This document shows, piece by piece, positions 42,927-51,896 of a DNA stretch of 64,000 nt (within the stretch, counting starts at the first letter, position 1; each line of letters starts with the position of its first letter). Below the pieces are notes generated by a model. That model was not told the origin of the DNA. It did not search any database and saw nothing but the letters and a program-made list of their open reading frames with translations. This stretch comes from Fimenecus sp045543095 (GTDB lineage: Bacteria > Bacillota > Clostridia > Oscillospirales > Acutalibacteraceae): contig JAZQMC010000010.1 in assembly GCA_045543095.1 (NCBI GenBank), forward strand, positions 36,367-100,366, in the 5' to 3' direction. A program made the position numbers and the translations under genes.

Positions 42927-44765
42927 ATGGCAAAGGTAATCGGTATCGACTTAGGTACAACAAACTCATGCGTAGCAGTAATCGAGGGTGGCGAACCCGT
43001 AGTTATCGCTAACGCAGAAGGTGCTAGAACAACTCCATCAGTTGTTGCATTCTCAAAAACAGGCGAAAGAATGGTTGGTCAGGTAGCAAAACGTCAAGCT
43101 ATCACAAACCCTGACAAAACAATCTCATCAATCAAAAGACACATGGGCTCAAACTATAAAGTAAACATCGACGGTAAGGATTTCACTCCACAGGAAATTT
43201 CTGCAATGATTCTTCAAAAGCTTAAATCTGATGCAGAGGCTTATATCGGTGCACCTGTAACAGAGGCAGTTATCACAGTTCCCGCATATTTCACAGACGC
43301 ACAGCGTCAGGCTACAAAGGACGCAGGTAAGATTGCAGGTCTTGAGGTTAAGAGAATTATCAACGAGCCAACAGCAGCAGCTTTGGCTTACGGCGTAGAT
43401 AAAGAAGACGACCAGAAAGTTATGGTTTATGACCTTGGTGGCGGTACATTCGACGTTTCAATTATTGAAATGGGCGACGGCGTTCAAGAAGTTCTTGCAA
43501 CTGCAGGTAACAACCGTCTTGGCGGTGACGACTTTGACCAGAAGATTTTCGACTGGCTTGCAGACGAGTTCAAAAAAGAACAGGGCGTTGACCTTCGTAA
43601 CGATAAAATGGCTATGCAGCGTCTTAAGGAAGCCGCAGAAAAGGCAAAGATTGAGCTTTCAGGTGTGACAACATCACAGATTAGCCTTCCTTTCATCACA
43701 GCAGATGCAACAGGTCCTAAACACCTTGAAACAACTCTCACAAGAGCAAAGTTCAACGAAATGACTGCAGACCTTGTTGAAGCAACAATGGGACCTGTTC
43801 GTCAGGCACTTTCAGACTCAGGTCTTCAGGCTTCAGAACTTAACAAAATCCTTATGGTTGGTGGTTCTTCAAGAATCCCTGCAGTTCAGGAAGCAGTTAA
43901 GAAATTCACAGGCAAAGAGCCATTCAAGGGCATTAACCCCGACGAGTGTGTTGCAGTTGGTGCCGCAATTCAGGGCGGTGTTCTCGGCGGTGAGGTTGAG
44001 GGGCTTCTTCTTCTTGACGTTACTCCTCTTTCACTCGGTATTGAAACAATGGGTGGCGTAAACACAAGAATAATTGAAAGAAATACAACAATCCCTGTAA
44101 AGAAGAGCCAGATTTTCTCAACTGCAGCTGACAACCAGACATCAGTTGAAGTTCATGTTCTTCAGGGTGAAAGAGAATTCGCAAGAGATAACAAAACTCT
44201 CGGTATTTTCCACCTTGACGGTATTCTTCCCGCACGTCGCGGTACTCCTCAGATTGAAGTTACATTCAATATCGACGCTAACGGTATCGTAAACGTTTCT
44301 GCAAAAGACCTCGGCACAAATAAAGAGCAGTCAATTTCAATCACATCTTCAACAAATATGTCAAAGGAAGATATTGAAAAGGCAGTTCAGGATGCTGAAA
44401 GATTTGCAGAAGAAGACAAGAAACGTAAGGATGCAGTTGATGCAAGAAACGCTGCAGACCAGATGGTATATCAGTGTGAAAAAATTCTTGCTGACGACGG
44501 TGATAAGTTCTCTGAAAGTGATAAGGCAGAGCTTCAAACAAAGATTGACGCTTTGAAAGAAGCACTCAAGGGCGAAGATATCGACGCTATCAAAGCAAAA
44601 CAGGAAGAGCTTACACAGCAGTTCTACAAGATTTCAGAAGAACTTTACAAGCAGGCTCAGGCAGCTCAGGGCGGTGCAAACCCGGGTGCGGGCTATGACC
44701 CTAACGCAGGTGCAACACCTAACAATGATGGCTACTATGACGCTGACTTTAAAGATGTTGAATAA
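42927..44765 (+). CDS. dnaK: Chaperone DnaK (Hsp70)
   Basis: The 612-residue chaperone has the ATPase signatures IGIDLGTTNSCVAV, VYDLGGGTFDVSI and ILMVGGSSRIPAVQEAV, then the linker-substrate domain start LLLLDVTPLSLGIET. The Gly/Pro-rich tail ends in DADFKDVE. GGAGG precedes the ATG. Third gene of the HrcA operon. Confidence 0.98.
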   Translation: MAKVIGIDLGTTNSCVAVIEGGEPVVIANAEGARTTPSVVAFSKTGERMVGQVAKRQAITNPDKTISSIKRHMGSNYKVNIDGKDFTPQEISAMILQKLKSDAEAYIGAPVTEAVITVPAYFTDAQRQATKDAGKIAGLEVKRIINEPTAAALAYGVDKEDDQKVMVYDLGGGTFDVSIIEMGDGVQEVLATAGNNRLGGDDFDQKIFDWLADEFKKEQGVDLRNDKMAMQRLKEAAEKAKIELSGVTTSQISLPFITADATGPKHLETTLTRAKFNEMTADLVEATMGPVRQALSDSGLQASELNKILMVGGSSRIPAVQEAVKKFTGKEPFKGINPDECVAVGAAIQGGVLGGEVEGLLLLDVTPLSLGIETMGGVNTRIIERNTTIPVKKSQIFSTAADNQTSVEVHVLQGEREFARDNKTLGIFHLDGILPARRGTPQIEVTFNIDANGIVNVSAKDLGTNKEQSISITSSTNMSKEDIEKAVQDAERFAEEDKKRKDAVDARNAADQMVYQCEKILADDGDKFSESDKAELQTKIDALKEALKGEDIDAIKAKQEELTQQFYKISEELYKQAQAAQGGANPGAGYDPNAGATPNNDGYYDADFKDVE

Positions 44766-44779
44766 TTAAACTCATAATT

Positions 44780-44802
44780 AACGGGCAGTTTTCTGCCCGT
44801 TA
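44780..44802 (+). other. Intercistronic hairpin between dnaK and dnaJ
   Basis: An 8-bp GC-rich stem (ACGGGCAG with CTGCCCGT, TTTT loop) is followed by TTAAAT, too weak for a full terminator. It may set the dnaK/dnaJ ratio by partial termination or RNA processing. Confidence 0.5.
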
Positions 44803-44826
44803 AATCCCTATTATTTGGAGATACTT

Positions 44827-45978
44827 ATGGCAGAAAAAAGAGATTATTATGAGGTGCTGGGTGTCGATAAATCCGCCTCTGACGACGAGATTAAAAAGGC
44901 TTATCGTAAAGCGGCTAAAAAATATCACCCCGACTTAAACCCCAATAATAAAGAAGCAGAAGAAAAATTCAAAGAGGCAAATGAGGCTTACGAAATTCTT
45001 TCTGACAGTGAGAAAAAGGCTCGTTATGACCAGTTCGGCCACGCAGGTGTTGACCCCAACTACGGTGCAGGCGGTGGTGCCTACGGCGGTGGATTTGGCG
45101 GAATGGACTTCGACCTTGGCGATATTTTCGGTTCAATCTTCGGCAACGGTTTCGGCGGTGGATTTGGTGGCGGTCGTGCTAACCCTAATGCTCCGCAACG
45201 CGGTAGTGACACACAAGCAAGCGTTACAATTTCGTTTGAAGAAGCCGCAAAGGGTTGCAAGCGAAGTGTTGACACAATGCGAATTGAAACCTGTGACGAA
45301 TGTCACGGTAATGGTTGTCAAAGCGGTCATTCGCCCAAGACCTGCCCCGAATGTAACGGTCGCGGTCAGGTAACGGTTCAGCAGAGAACTCCGTTTGGTG
45401 TAATTCAGTCTGCAAAACCTTGTAACCGTTGTAACGGCAAGGGTACAATAATTGATAATCCTTGTAAAAAATGTAACGGTGCGGGCAGAGTGCGTAAGAG
45501 TGCTAAACTCGACATCAACATTCCCGCAGGCATTGACGACCGTCAGATTCTCACAGTTCGCGGTCAAGGTAACAAGGGTGCTAACGGCGGACCTGCAGGT
45601 GACCTTAACATTGTTGTCAATGTTCGTCCTCATCCCATTTTTGAGCGTGACGGCTACAATGTATGGTGCGATGTACACTTGACATTTATGCAGGTAGCAT
45701 TAGGTTGCACAATTCAAGTACCTACCCTCGACGGTAAGGTTGAATACCCTGTGCCCGCAGGTACACAACCCGGTGATGTATTCAAACTTCGCGGTCGCGG
45801 AATACAGAATCGTAGCGGTATGGGTAAGGGCGACCAGCTTGTACGAATTATCGTTGATGTTCCAAAAAAACTCACCGATAAACAAGAAGAACTTCTTCGT
45901 CAGTTGGCATTTGAATTCGGTGCAGCAGACAACCTTGACGATGGTAAAAAAGGATTTTTCGGTAAGAAAAAGAAATAA
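44827..45978 (+). CDS. dnaJ: Co-chaperone DnaJ (Hsp40)
   Basis: The protein has 383 residues from the ATG at 44827 (GGAG upstream); an in-frame TTG at 44815 overlaps that site. The J-domain (about 5-70) has HPDLNP with the HPD motif. A Gly/Phe-rich linker follows (about 80-125), then four CxxCxGxG zinc motifs (CDECHGNG, CPECNGRG, CNRCNGKG, CKKCNGAG) and the C-terminal substrate domain. Last gene of the heat-shock operon. Confidence 0.97.
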   Translation: MAEKRDYYEVLGVDKSASDDEIKKAYRKAAKKYHPDLNPNNKEAEEKFKEANEAYEILSDSEKKARYDQFGHAGVDPNYGAGGGAYGGGFGGMDFDLGDIFGSIFGNGFGGGFGGGRANPNAPQRGSDTQASVTISFEEAAKGCKRSVDTMRIETCDECHGNGCQSGHSPKTCPECNGRGQVTVQQRTPFGVIQSAKPCNRCNGKGTIIDNPCKKCNGAGRVRKSAKLDINIPAGIDDRQILTVRGQGNKGANGGPAGDLNIVVNVRPHPIFERDGYNVWCDVHLTFMQVALGCTIQVPTLDGKVEYPVPAGTQPGDVFKLRGRGIQNRSGMGKGDQLVRIIVDVPKKLTDKQEELLRQLAFEFGAADNLDDGKKGFFGKKKK

Positions 45979-45983
45979 AGAAC

Positions 45984-46034
45984 AAAAGCCTTGAGAGTTT
46001 TGAAAACTTTCAAGGCTTTTTATATTGTTTTTTA
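45984..46034 (+). terminator. dnaJ terminator, shared with the facing gene
   Basis: The stem AAAAGCCTTGA / TCAAGGCTTTT is followed by T-rich sequence; the same hairpin can end the minus-strand gene at 46036. Confidence 0.75.
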
Positions 46035-46035
46035 T

Positions 46036-46644
46036 TTAAAACTCATCCGGTTGTTGCCCATCATGAGCGAACCACTTGCACTCTGTAATTTCCATATTTG
46101 TAAATGTTGCTTTGAATGATGAATTTTCAGGGCTGCACGCGTAAATTCCGAACTGAATTTTTTCGCTACCTTTCCAAATATGACAAACACGCATCTGCTT
46201 GAATGTAACACCATCTTCGGAGCATTCAATGCAATAATCGTCTTCACGACGGCTTAATCTGTACCACATAGATTTAATATCTGCATCAATTTCAGTAGTT
46301 GCCCAGTCAGAATAACCGTTATTGGTAACAACAGAGCCAAGATGCTGAAATTTCTCGTTTTCATATTCAATAGAACCTTTCAACCAGTTTTCACTGTCAA
46401 GGTACATTACAATTCCGCATTGGTCAAATCGGTGTTTGCTCTGAAATTCTGTTTTTACAACGAATGAGAAATACTTTTCGTCTGTTTTCATTTGCAAAAC
46501 AGGAGCGTTGTCATTTCTGAAATGATAATATGTTCTCTGCCACAAATCAGTATGCGGTTTCGTGATTATTTCAATTTTATCAGCAGATATAGAGTAATCT
46601 GCAGGTTCTCTTGTCCATTGTAATTTAGCTGTATCAAAATTCAT
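46036..46644 (-). CDS. DUF1349 family protein (concanavalin-like lectin/glucanase fold)
   Basis: The 202-residue protein fits DUF1349: LQWTREPADYSISADKIEI at the start, then TDLWQRTYYHF, FDQCGIVMYLDSENWLKGSIEY, WYRLSRREDDYCIECSEDG and FGIYACSPENSSFKATF. These beta-sandwich proteins bind or act on sugars in the cytosol; no catalytic residues can be assigned. It lies 13 bp after the phosphoesterase gene and is probably co-transcribed. Confidence 0.8.
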   Translation of the reverse strand: MNFDTAKLQWTREPADYSISADKIEIITKPHTDLWQRTYYHFRNDNAPVLQMKTDEKYFSFVVKTEFQSKHRFDQCGIVMYLDSENWLKGSIEYENEKFQHLGSVVTNNGYSDWATTEIDADIKSMWYRLSRREDDYCIECSEDGVTFKQMRVCHIWKGSEKIQFGIYACSPENSSFKATFTNMEITECKWFAHDGQQPDEF

Positions 46645-46657
46645 AACAACACCTCTT

Positions 46658-47911
46658 TTAATCAGGATAGGTTACTTGTCTGTCTGTAAATACTTCTACA
46701 ATTTTACGATAAATGTTACTTGCAGTTTTTTGGATTTTGCCTTTAAATGCAAACTCGCGAGCCATTATATATGTGAATTTATCTCCATTCTGTTTTTCTT
46801 CTTTTACAGTTTCTAAATTGAACATATCATATATACGGGCTACTCGTGTTTCGTAATTTGAAGTGTCATTTTCGTCGATTTCAATTATACGATAACCACA
46901 TTGTGTGGAATGAGCAAGTCCTATATAACGTGTGCTCAAAGAGTTGACAATATCAATCCCTTTGTGTTCAACCGCAAAGGCATTTGTGTGGTCGTGACCT
47001 GTGAAAATGCCGAGCACATCGTCTTTTTCTACCATAGCGTCAAACTGACCGTAATTGTAATAACCGGGGCAAGGATATTCTCTTATCGTACCGTAATTCA
47101 TACGGTCAGGGTCAAACATATAGTATTCGTCTTTGTTATATAAGTGCTTGAATGCATAAGGCTTCCACGAATCCGACTTTTTGAGTACATCATAGATTTC
47201 GCCTACAATTATATGCTGAAATACGAGAGAATGTACTACTTCGCCGTTATTCTCCGCCTTGAGTTTATCGGAGGTTTGTTTATACCACTCAATCTGGTCG
47301 GGCTTTACACAACTGTATCTTCCCTCTTCGTCATAATCACCTGAATCGAAAACCCAAAGATTGAATTTTACCTTTTCACCATCGGAGGAAAGCACAGGAA
47401 TGTTGTATGTACCACAACCTGAAAGTGCTTCGCCGTCATCAATTGAAACCGAGCAAGAGAAGGTGTTGTAATATGCCATAAGTTCTTCTCGTGACATTGC
47501 ACCCTCTTCTGAATCGTGATTACCAAAGGTTACTGCAACAGGAATATTTCTCTCGTCAAAAATATTCATCAATGCATTAATCATTTTCTTTGTGTCTTCA
47601 GCATTTTCGCAATTCACAACATTATCGCCTGTTATCATCACAATATCAGGTTTTTCTATGTCACAAGCTCTCTCAACCAACCAGATTGTAGGGTCAAAGT
47701 TATGGTTAAGATTAAGGTGAGTGTCAGTAACATGCAAAATTTTGAGTTTTCCGTTTGAATTGAACTTAATTGTTTTATCCGTTTTGTTCTGAATATCTGC
47801 GGGATTATAGTTAACTCCGCTATATTCAGGTCTAAACAAAGGTGCTAAAAATCCTATTGCCATAATAATCACCAATACTAATGAAACAACTAATTTAATT
47901 CGTTTTTTCAT
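46658..47911 (-). CDS. Membrane-anchored calcineurin-like metallophosphoesterase
   Basis: The 417-residue protein has an N-terminal membrane segment (about 6-26), then all metallophosphoesterase motifs: HVTDTHLN, GDNV, FGNHD, FQH and GHDH. The catalytic domain should face outside. Fungal and bacterial relatives (DCR2/PhoD-like) act on phosphoesters of unknown kind. GGAGATGG precedes the ATG. First gene of a two-gene unit. Confidence 0.85.
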   Translation of the reverse strand: MKKRIKLVVSLVLVIIMAIGFLAPLFRPEYSGVNYNPADIQNKTDKTIKFNSNGKLKILHVTDTHLNLNHNFDPTIWLVERACDIEKPDIVMITGDNVVNCENAEDTKKMINALMNIFDERNIPVAVTFGNHDSEEGAMSREELMAYYNTFSCSVSIDDGEALSGCGTYNIPVLSSDGEKVKFNLWVFDSGDYDEEGRYSCVKPDQIEWYKQTSDKLKAENNGEVVHSLVFQHIIVGEIYDVLKKSDSWKPYAFKHLYNKDEYYMFDPDRMNYGTIREYPCPGYYNYGQFDAMVEKDDVLGIFTGHDHTNAFAVEHKGIDIVNSLSTRYIGLAHSTQCGYRIIEIDENDTSNYETRVARIYDMFNLETVKEEKQNGDKFTYIMAREFAFKGKIQKTASNIYRKIVEVFTDRQVTYPD

Positions 47912-47980
47912 TATCCCATCTCCACCATATTTAATAGGTTAATTATACTACTTACATAAAACAAAAAACAACGATTTTTA

Positions 47981-48679
47981 CTATTTATCCTTCACTTTTT
48001 TGTTAATATAAATTGCGTATATTACGGGTACAATTATCAAGAATATGGGGACGATATACAATGACACTTCATTCTGGACATTGAATATGGAAAGTGCATT
48101 ATTAAGAGAATGTGCAATTATACAAGGAATAAGAGAACGACTCTTATGGAATATAACTACAAAAAGGTATCCGATTGCTGTGGCATAACAGATTTGCATA
48201 AGCGTCGGCACTAAATCTGCACCGTTAAACAAATTGACAATGTGACCTATACCAAATGTGATTGAACTGACTGCGATTGCAAGTTTCACATTGTCTTTCG
48301 CCATCATTTTGAACAGAAATCCACGGAAAATAACCTCTTCAATAAAGCCGATATTGAACATGGTGAGAATATGAAAAATAATCTCGCTATAAGTGTTATT
48401 GATGTTGATTCCATTCCATACATTAACCGATATAATCAACGCTAACGGTATAAAATATAAGTATTTTTTCGCGTCAGTTACTTTGGTTAAGCCATAATAT
48501 GTTATTCTTTTAAGGACAATCATCAAAATAACCAAACCGAGTGAGAAAATCGTGTTGATGATGGTACTACGGTAGTCCTCCACCCCGAAATTCTGCAAAC
48601 AGAATGAATTTATGACTATGTATAAGATGATTAGCAATATACACACGAAAGTTTCGTGCTTTTCAAAAAACTTTTTCAT
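47981..48679 (-). CDS. CPBP family intramembrane metalloprotease
   Basis: The protein has 232 residues from the ATG at 48679, with GGAGAAAAGG upstream; an in-frame start at 48739 has no such site. Six or more membrane segments carry the CPBP (Abi/CAAX) motifs EEVIFRG, FGIGHIVN and HSLNN. The family includes bacteriocin self-immunity and prenyl-protein processing proteins; no bacteriocin gene is visible next to it. Confidence 0.85.
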   Translation of the reverse strand: MKKFFEKHETFVCILLIILYIVINSFCLQNFGVEDYRSTIINTIFSLGLVILMIVLKRITYYGLTKVTDAKKYLYFIPLALIISVNVWNGININNTYSEIIFHILTMFNIGFIEEVIFRGFLFKMMAKDNVKLAIAVSSITFGIGHIVNLFNGADLVPTLMQICYATAIGYLFVVIFHKSRSLIPCIIAHSLNNALSIFNVQNEVSLYIVPIFLIIVPVIYAIYINKKVKDK

Positions 48680-48862
48680 AACCTTTTCTCCAAAGTGAGT
48701 TTGTAAGTCTATTATATCATTATTTAAATGCATCTTCAATGATTAATTATTTTGAGAAAACACCTACAAAAATTAGAAATTATAAAAATATATTTACGAA
48801 AACACATAACAAAATATGAAAACTGTGTATAATATAATAGTGCTTTGAAGCACAAAGAATAT

Positions 48863-48903
48863 AGGGGTATAGCTCAGTTGGTAGAGCAGCGGTCTCCAAA
48901 ACC
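48863..48903 (+). pseudogene. 5' part of tRNA-Trp, cut at the anticodon stem (element insertion site)
   Basis: The sequence gives the acceptor 5' strand AGGGGTA, a full D-arm (AGCTCAGTTGGTAGAGC), the anticodon 5' stem GCGGT, the loop CTCCAAA (anticodon CCA) and ACC of the 3' stem. Then the match to tRNA-Trp stops. No T-arm or acceptor 3' strand follows. A tyrosine integrase gene starts about 225 bp downstream, so this is probably one end of an integrated element with the crossover core inside GGTCTCCAAAACC. The other half is not in the window. Confidence 0.75.
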
Positions 48904-48990
48904 TGTGAAGCATATTTTGTTTACATCTATTCAAAATCGCTTAAAATCGTAAAATCCCTTATTTATCAAGGGTTTTCGAGCTTTTTGATT

Positions 48991-49026
48991 TTCACTATTT
49001 TTCACTTATCTTCACTTGAATTCACT
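48991..49026 (+). repeat. Four TTCACT direct repeats at an exact 10-bp period
   Basis: TTCACT occurs at 48991, 49001, 49011 and 49021. Equal spacing near one helical turn and the place between the att-like end and the integrase gene fit arm-type integrase or excisionase binding sites. Confidence 0.7.
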
Positions 49027-49042
49027 ACTTTTAACGCTTAAA

Positions 49043-49064
49043 TTGGTACATTTTTGGTACATTT
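49043..49064 (+). repeat. Tandem TTGGTACATTT repeat (11 bp, two copies)
   Basis: Two head-to-tail copies (49043-49053 and 49054-49064) lie 65 bp before the integrase ATG. They could be further recombinase sites or an operator for the integrase gene. Confidence 0.6.
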
Positions 49065-49128
49065 TTGCTTAAAAGCATTGATTTTTATGAATTTATGTGG
49101 TATAGTAAAACTGATAGGAGGTTTTATT

Positions 49129-50289
49129 ATGTCTAATCCACGCGTACATCAAAGAAAAGATGGTAATTATTATTTTAATCTTAATGGTAAAAAATATGTC
49201 AAAGCAACACGAAAAGCTGCTGAACAATACTATACCGAACTTAAAAACAATGTAAAACAACGGAAATTAGTTGAAGACTATGGCAAAACTAATATTGAAA
49301 CACTCGTCACTGATTGGTTAGAGATTCAAAGAGGTATTGCTAACAAAGCATCAACATTCGACCGCAAAGAACAGATAGTTAATCATCAAATTATTCCATA
49401 TGTTGGTAAAGTTCAAGTTATAACTTTAACATCAACAAAAGTTCAAAAGTGGTTAAATGACCTTTCAAATGATGGTTTCAGCAAGTCGACAATTAAGAAA
49501 GCAAAAGAAACCTTAAAAGCTGCCTTAAGGTTCCACAAAGTTCTCAAAAAATATGAAGACAATCCGTTTGAAGATGTTAAAATCCCTGAAAGTGCCTCAT
49601 CAAAAGACCCTGACGATATCGTTTTTTACACCGAAAAAGAATTAAACAAAATTTATGAAGCAGCTACCAAAATGCACACCGTATCAGGTGAAAAAGAAAG
49701 TGTATATCGACTTGGCGATGCTGTCATCGTACTTGGTCAAACTGGTATGCGTTCAGGTGAATTTCTAGCTCTGACATGGGATGATATTGACTTCAAAAAC
49801 AACACAATTTCTATAACAAAAACAAGACAACATGTAAAAAATCGTAATAAAAAAGCACCCACGGACCCTAATTACGTGGATGTTATAAATAAACCAAAAA
49901 CTAAATCAAGTATAAGAACAATCCCTATGAGTAAAAAGTGTAAAGAAGCAATTGAACGACTTCATAATCTCAACGGAGATTTTGAATATGTTTCTTCCAC
50001 ATCAGAAGGCACGCCTATCACTGTAAGAAACTTTGCAAGAATGTTTGAAAATATTCTTTATGCAGCGGAAATGGATAAGGCAGTCGACGAAAAAGGAAAG
50101 ACCGTAAATAAAATTTACGGTCCTCACTCAATGCGTCATTCATTTGCTACAAATCTCATCAACAAAAAAGACGCGAATATTGCTATTGTCTCCAAACTGC
50201 TTGGTCATGCGGATGTAAGTGTTACGATTAATAAATATGTACACACTAAAGATGAAGATAAAGTGAACACAATTAAATTGTTGGATTAA
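49129..50289 (+). CDS. int: Tyrosine recombinase / integrase
   Basis: The protein has 386 residues from the ATG at 49129 (AGGAGG upstream); an in-frame start at 49054 lies in the repeats. An N-terminal arm-binding domain (PRVHQRKDGNYYFNLNGKKY) is followed by a SAM-like core-binding domain (about 55-150). The catalytic domain has Arg in GMRSGEFLALTWDDID, HSMRHSFATNL (H-x-x-R), the later His in LLGHADVSVT and the Tyr in INKYVHT. It is of the Tn916/phage type and should integrate and excise the element at the tRNA-Trp end. Its 3' end overlaps the facing excisionase gene by 4 bp. Confidence 0.95.
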   Translation: MSNPRVHQRKDGNYYFNLNGKKYVKATRKAAEQYYTELKNNVKQRKLVEDYGKTNIETLVTDWLEIQRGIANKASTFDRKEQIVNHQIIPYVGKVQVITLTSTKVQKWLNDLSNDGFSKSTIKKAKETLKAALRFHKVLKKYEDNPFEDVKIPESASSKDPDDIVFYTEKELNKIYEAATKMHTVSGEKESVYRLGDAVIVLGQTGMRSGEFLALTWDDIDFKNNTISITKTRQHVKNRNKKAPTDPNYVDVINKPKTKSSIRTIPMSKKCKEAIERLHNLNGDFEYVSSTSEGTPITVRNFARMFENILYAAEMDKAVDEKGKTVNKIYGPHSMRHSFATNLINKKDANIAIVSKLLGHADVSVTINKYVHTKDEDKVNTIKLLD

Positions 50290-50504
50290 ATATAAAACAC
50301 TTTATTCTCATACATAACAAGCCATTCTTTTAATGCCGAGGTCGTTACGTAGTAACGGCCTCCTATTTTTGTTGAAGGAAAAGCTGTTGATTTTAAAAGG
50401 TCATATGCCCTATTGATGCCGCAACGCATCACCTGTTTTAACTCTTTAGCTGTAAGAAGCTCATTTTCAAGATTTTCAAATGAATAGTTATTACTAATTT
50501 TCAT
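50286..50504 (-). CDS. xis: Excisionase-like HTH protein
   Basis: The 72-residue protein fits the HTH_17/Tn916 Xis type: ENELLTAKELKQVMRCGINRAYDLLK followed by FPSTKIGGRYYVTTSALKEWL. Such proteins bend DNA and steer the integrase to excision. AGGAGTG precedes the ATG. It faces the integrase gene and their stop codons overlap. Confidence 0.82.
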   Translation of the reverse strand: MKISNNYSFENLENELLTAKELKQVMRCGINRAYDLLKSTAFPSTKIGGRYYVTTSALKEWLVMYENKVFYI

Positions 50505-50989
50505 AAAGAATTCACTCCTAAATAATTATTTGTTTGAAATATGAATTATTTTTTGAAATTAATTTTTCAAATATAAAAATTTAAAAATCTTGTTATTGAT
50601 AACGCATAAGTAACACTCCTTTTGTAATTATTTATAATTAATATGAAAGATTACTTATGCGTGTTTTTTTCAAATATAGAAAAAACGTGAAAATTTAAAA
50701 AAATTTATAAAATTTTATAAAAGAAAAGAGACGTTGTAAAAAAATACAACGCCTCTCCCCTCGGTGTAAAAAAAGAAAGGTAGAAAAAAAGACACAACCT
50801 AATTGAGGTCATTTAGTTTTTAATACCGCTTCATTTAAAACGCCATCTCCTCTCGTGTGTTGATTGCAATATTATTATGATTTTTATAATCAACACACAA
50901 ACGAAAAAAGAAACATTATCCTTATCAGATAACATTTCTTTTGGTAGGTGTGTTATTATTTCATACTTCTTATATAAAGGAGTGATGAT
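50505..50989. other. AT-rich, palindrome-dense region of the element
   Basis: No convincing gene. Inverted repeats are: ACGCATAAGTAA (50602-50613) with its complement at 50651-50662, then seven T; AGAGACGTTGTA (50727-50738) with its complement at 50745-50756, acting as a terminator on the minus strand; GTGTGTTGATT (50855-50865) with its complement at 50888-50898; and an imperfect one around AAAGAAACATTATC (50911-50945). On the minus strand AAAGGAGTGTTACTT precedes ATG-CGT-TAT-CAA-TAA, a possible 4-codon leader before the excisionase gene. Confidence 0.5.
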
Positions 50990-51181
50990 ATGAATAGAAT
51001 TTTTATCACCGTTAATGGTATTGAGCACGAACTAAACCCTAACGATTTCAACGAAGTTTTGAAAATCTTACGAAAAAATAAAAATTATGATTGTTTTATA
51101 AATATTCAAGATCATTACGTCGGACTAATCTGGCCCGACTCCAATGCAGTCTGTAGTTATATGTGTGTATTTATGGATTAA
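50990..51181 (+). CDS. Small protein of the element, unknown
   Basis: The 63-residue protein begins MNRIFITVNGIEHELN. A good AAGGAG site lies 7 bp before the ATG, which supports it as a real gene. No family is recognised. A hairpin follows the stop. Confidence 0.6.
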   Translation: MNRIFITVNGIEHELNPNDFNEVLKILRKNKNYDCFINIQDHYVGLIWPDSNAVCSYMCVFMD

Positions 51182-51183
51182 GA

Positions 51184-51215
51184 AACGCCACTCTATACGA
51201 GTGGCGTTAACTTTA
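51184..51215 (+). terminator. Hairpin after the small gene
   Basis: A 10-bp stem (AACGCCACTC with GAGTGGCGTT) is followed by AACTTTAG, so termination may be weak. Confidence 0.5.
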
Positions 51216-51260
51216 GTGCTTCGTATTTAACCCTTGAACGCACCTCTGCAATTTCGAGAA

Positions 51261-51599
51261 TCATAAGTATTTGTTATTTTCTTGTTTAGCATTGCATTCC
51301 TCCTCTGTTCTGTTTATAAACACTACCATTTCATCCATGTTGATAAACATAAGAACAATTTTGTTTTCCATGTGAAATTCATGCAACTTATAATAGAAGA
51401 AACTATCGAAAAGACGACTCAGCTTTTCTGCCTCATCTTCTGTGTAGTTGTAACAATGAACAAACACTATCGGAACATTGTAAGCATCATCAATCACTGC
51501 AAACTTATGCGAATGGTCGTGAATGTTTATGTAATTACGACCGTAAAACAAATTCTCGTTGGCGTTCATTATCCGCTTCAAATCTTCTGTATTTATCAA
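51261..51599 (-). CDS. Hypothetical protein of the element with TTG start
   Basis: The 112-residue protein is acidic with an alternating hydrophobic pattern (VPIVFVHCYNYTEDEAEKLSRLFD). The start is TTG at 51599, 10 bp after AAAGGAGTG, the same ribosome-site word used by its neighbours. No family is recognised. Confidence 0.5.
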   Translation of the reverse strand: MINTEDLKRIMNANENLFYGRNYINIHDHSHKFAVIDDAYNVPIVFVHCYNYTEDEAEKLSRLFDSFFYYKLHEFHMENKIVLMFINMDEMVVFINRTEEECNAKQENNKYL

Positions 51600-51896
51600 C
51601 TAAAACACTCCTTTATAAATAATAATTTTTTAACACTAACCTGTTGTCTCTATCCTCCTATCGTATTATTTGCAATAAGTGTGTTAGTTGAAATACTTCC
51701 ACAAACAAAAAGCAACCTACATTTGTGATATGAGTTCTTTTTTGTGTTTTTAAGAGCACCAGTGAAATTGTAAAAGTGTACGGAGTATAAAAATCACCAC
51801 CCATGACAACCTGCAACAGCACTAAAAACTATTGCACTTCTCTTGGTATGGGTGGTATAATTGGTTCGATAAATAAGAATTTGCGGAGATGGTTCA
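51600..51896. other. Promoter region of the GH31-GH43 cassette
   Basis: TTGCAC (51832-51837) and TATAAT (51856-51861) are 18 bp apart. A 9-bp inverted repeat, ACCACCCAT (51796-51804) and ATGGGTGGT (51848-51856), brackets the -35 and touches the -10, so it may be an operator. The rest (51600-51790) holds nothing I can name. Confidence 0.5.

Noticed and set aside
45133..45678. 181-codon minus-strand frame inside dnaJ
   Set aside because: Antisense to the conserved dnaJ zinc-finger region; Thr/Val-rich shadow sequence.
48991..49064. Possible CRISPR-like array (regular short repeats)
   Set aside because: Units are 6 bp at a 10-bp period with no true spacers and no cas genes; integrase sites fit better. 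No CRISPR array was seen anywhere in the window.
50831..51028. 65-codon minus-strand frame
   Set aside because: It spans two inverted repeats, lacks a ribosome site and overlaps the well-supported small plus-strand gene at 50990.
51282..51728. 148-codon plus-strand frame
   Set aside because: It is antisense to the gene at 51261-51599, has no ribosome site, and its composition looks like a reversed coding frame.
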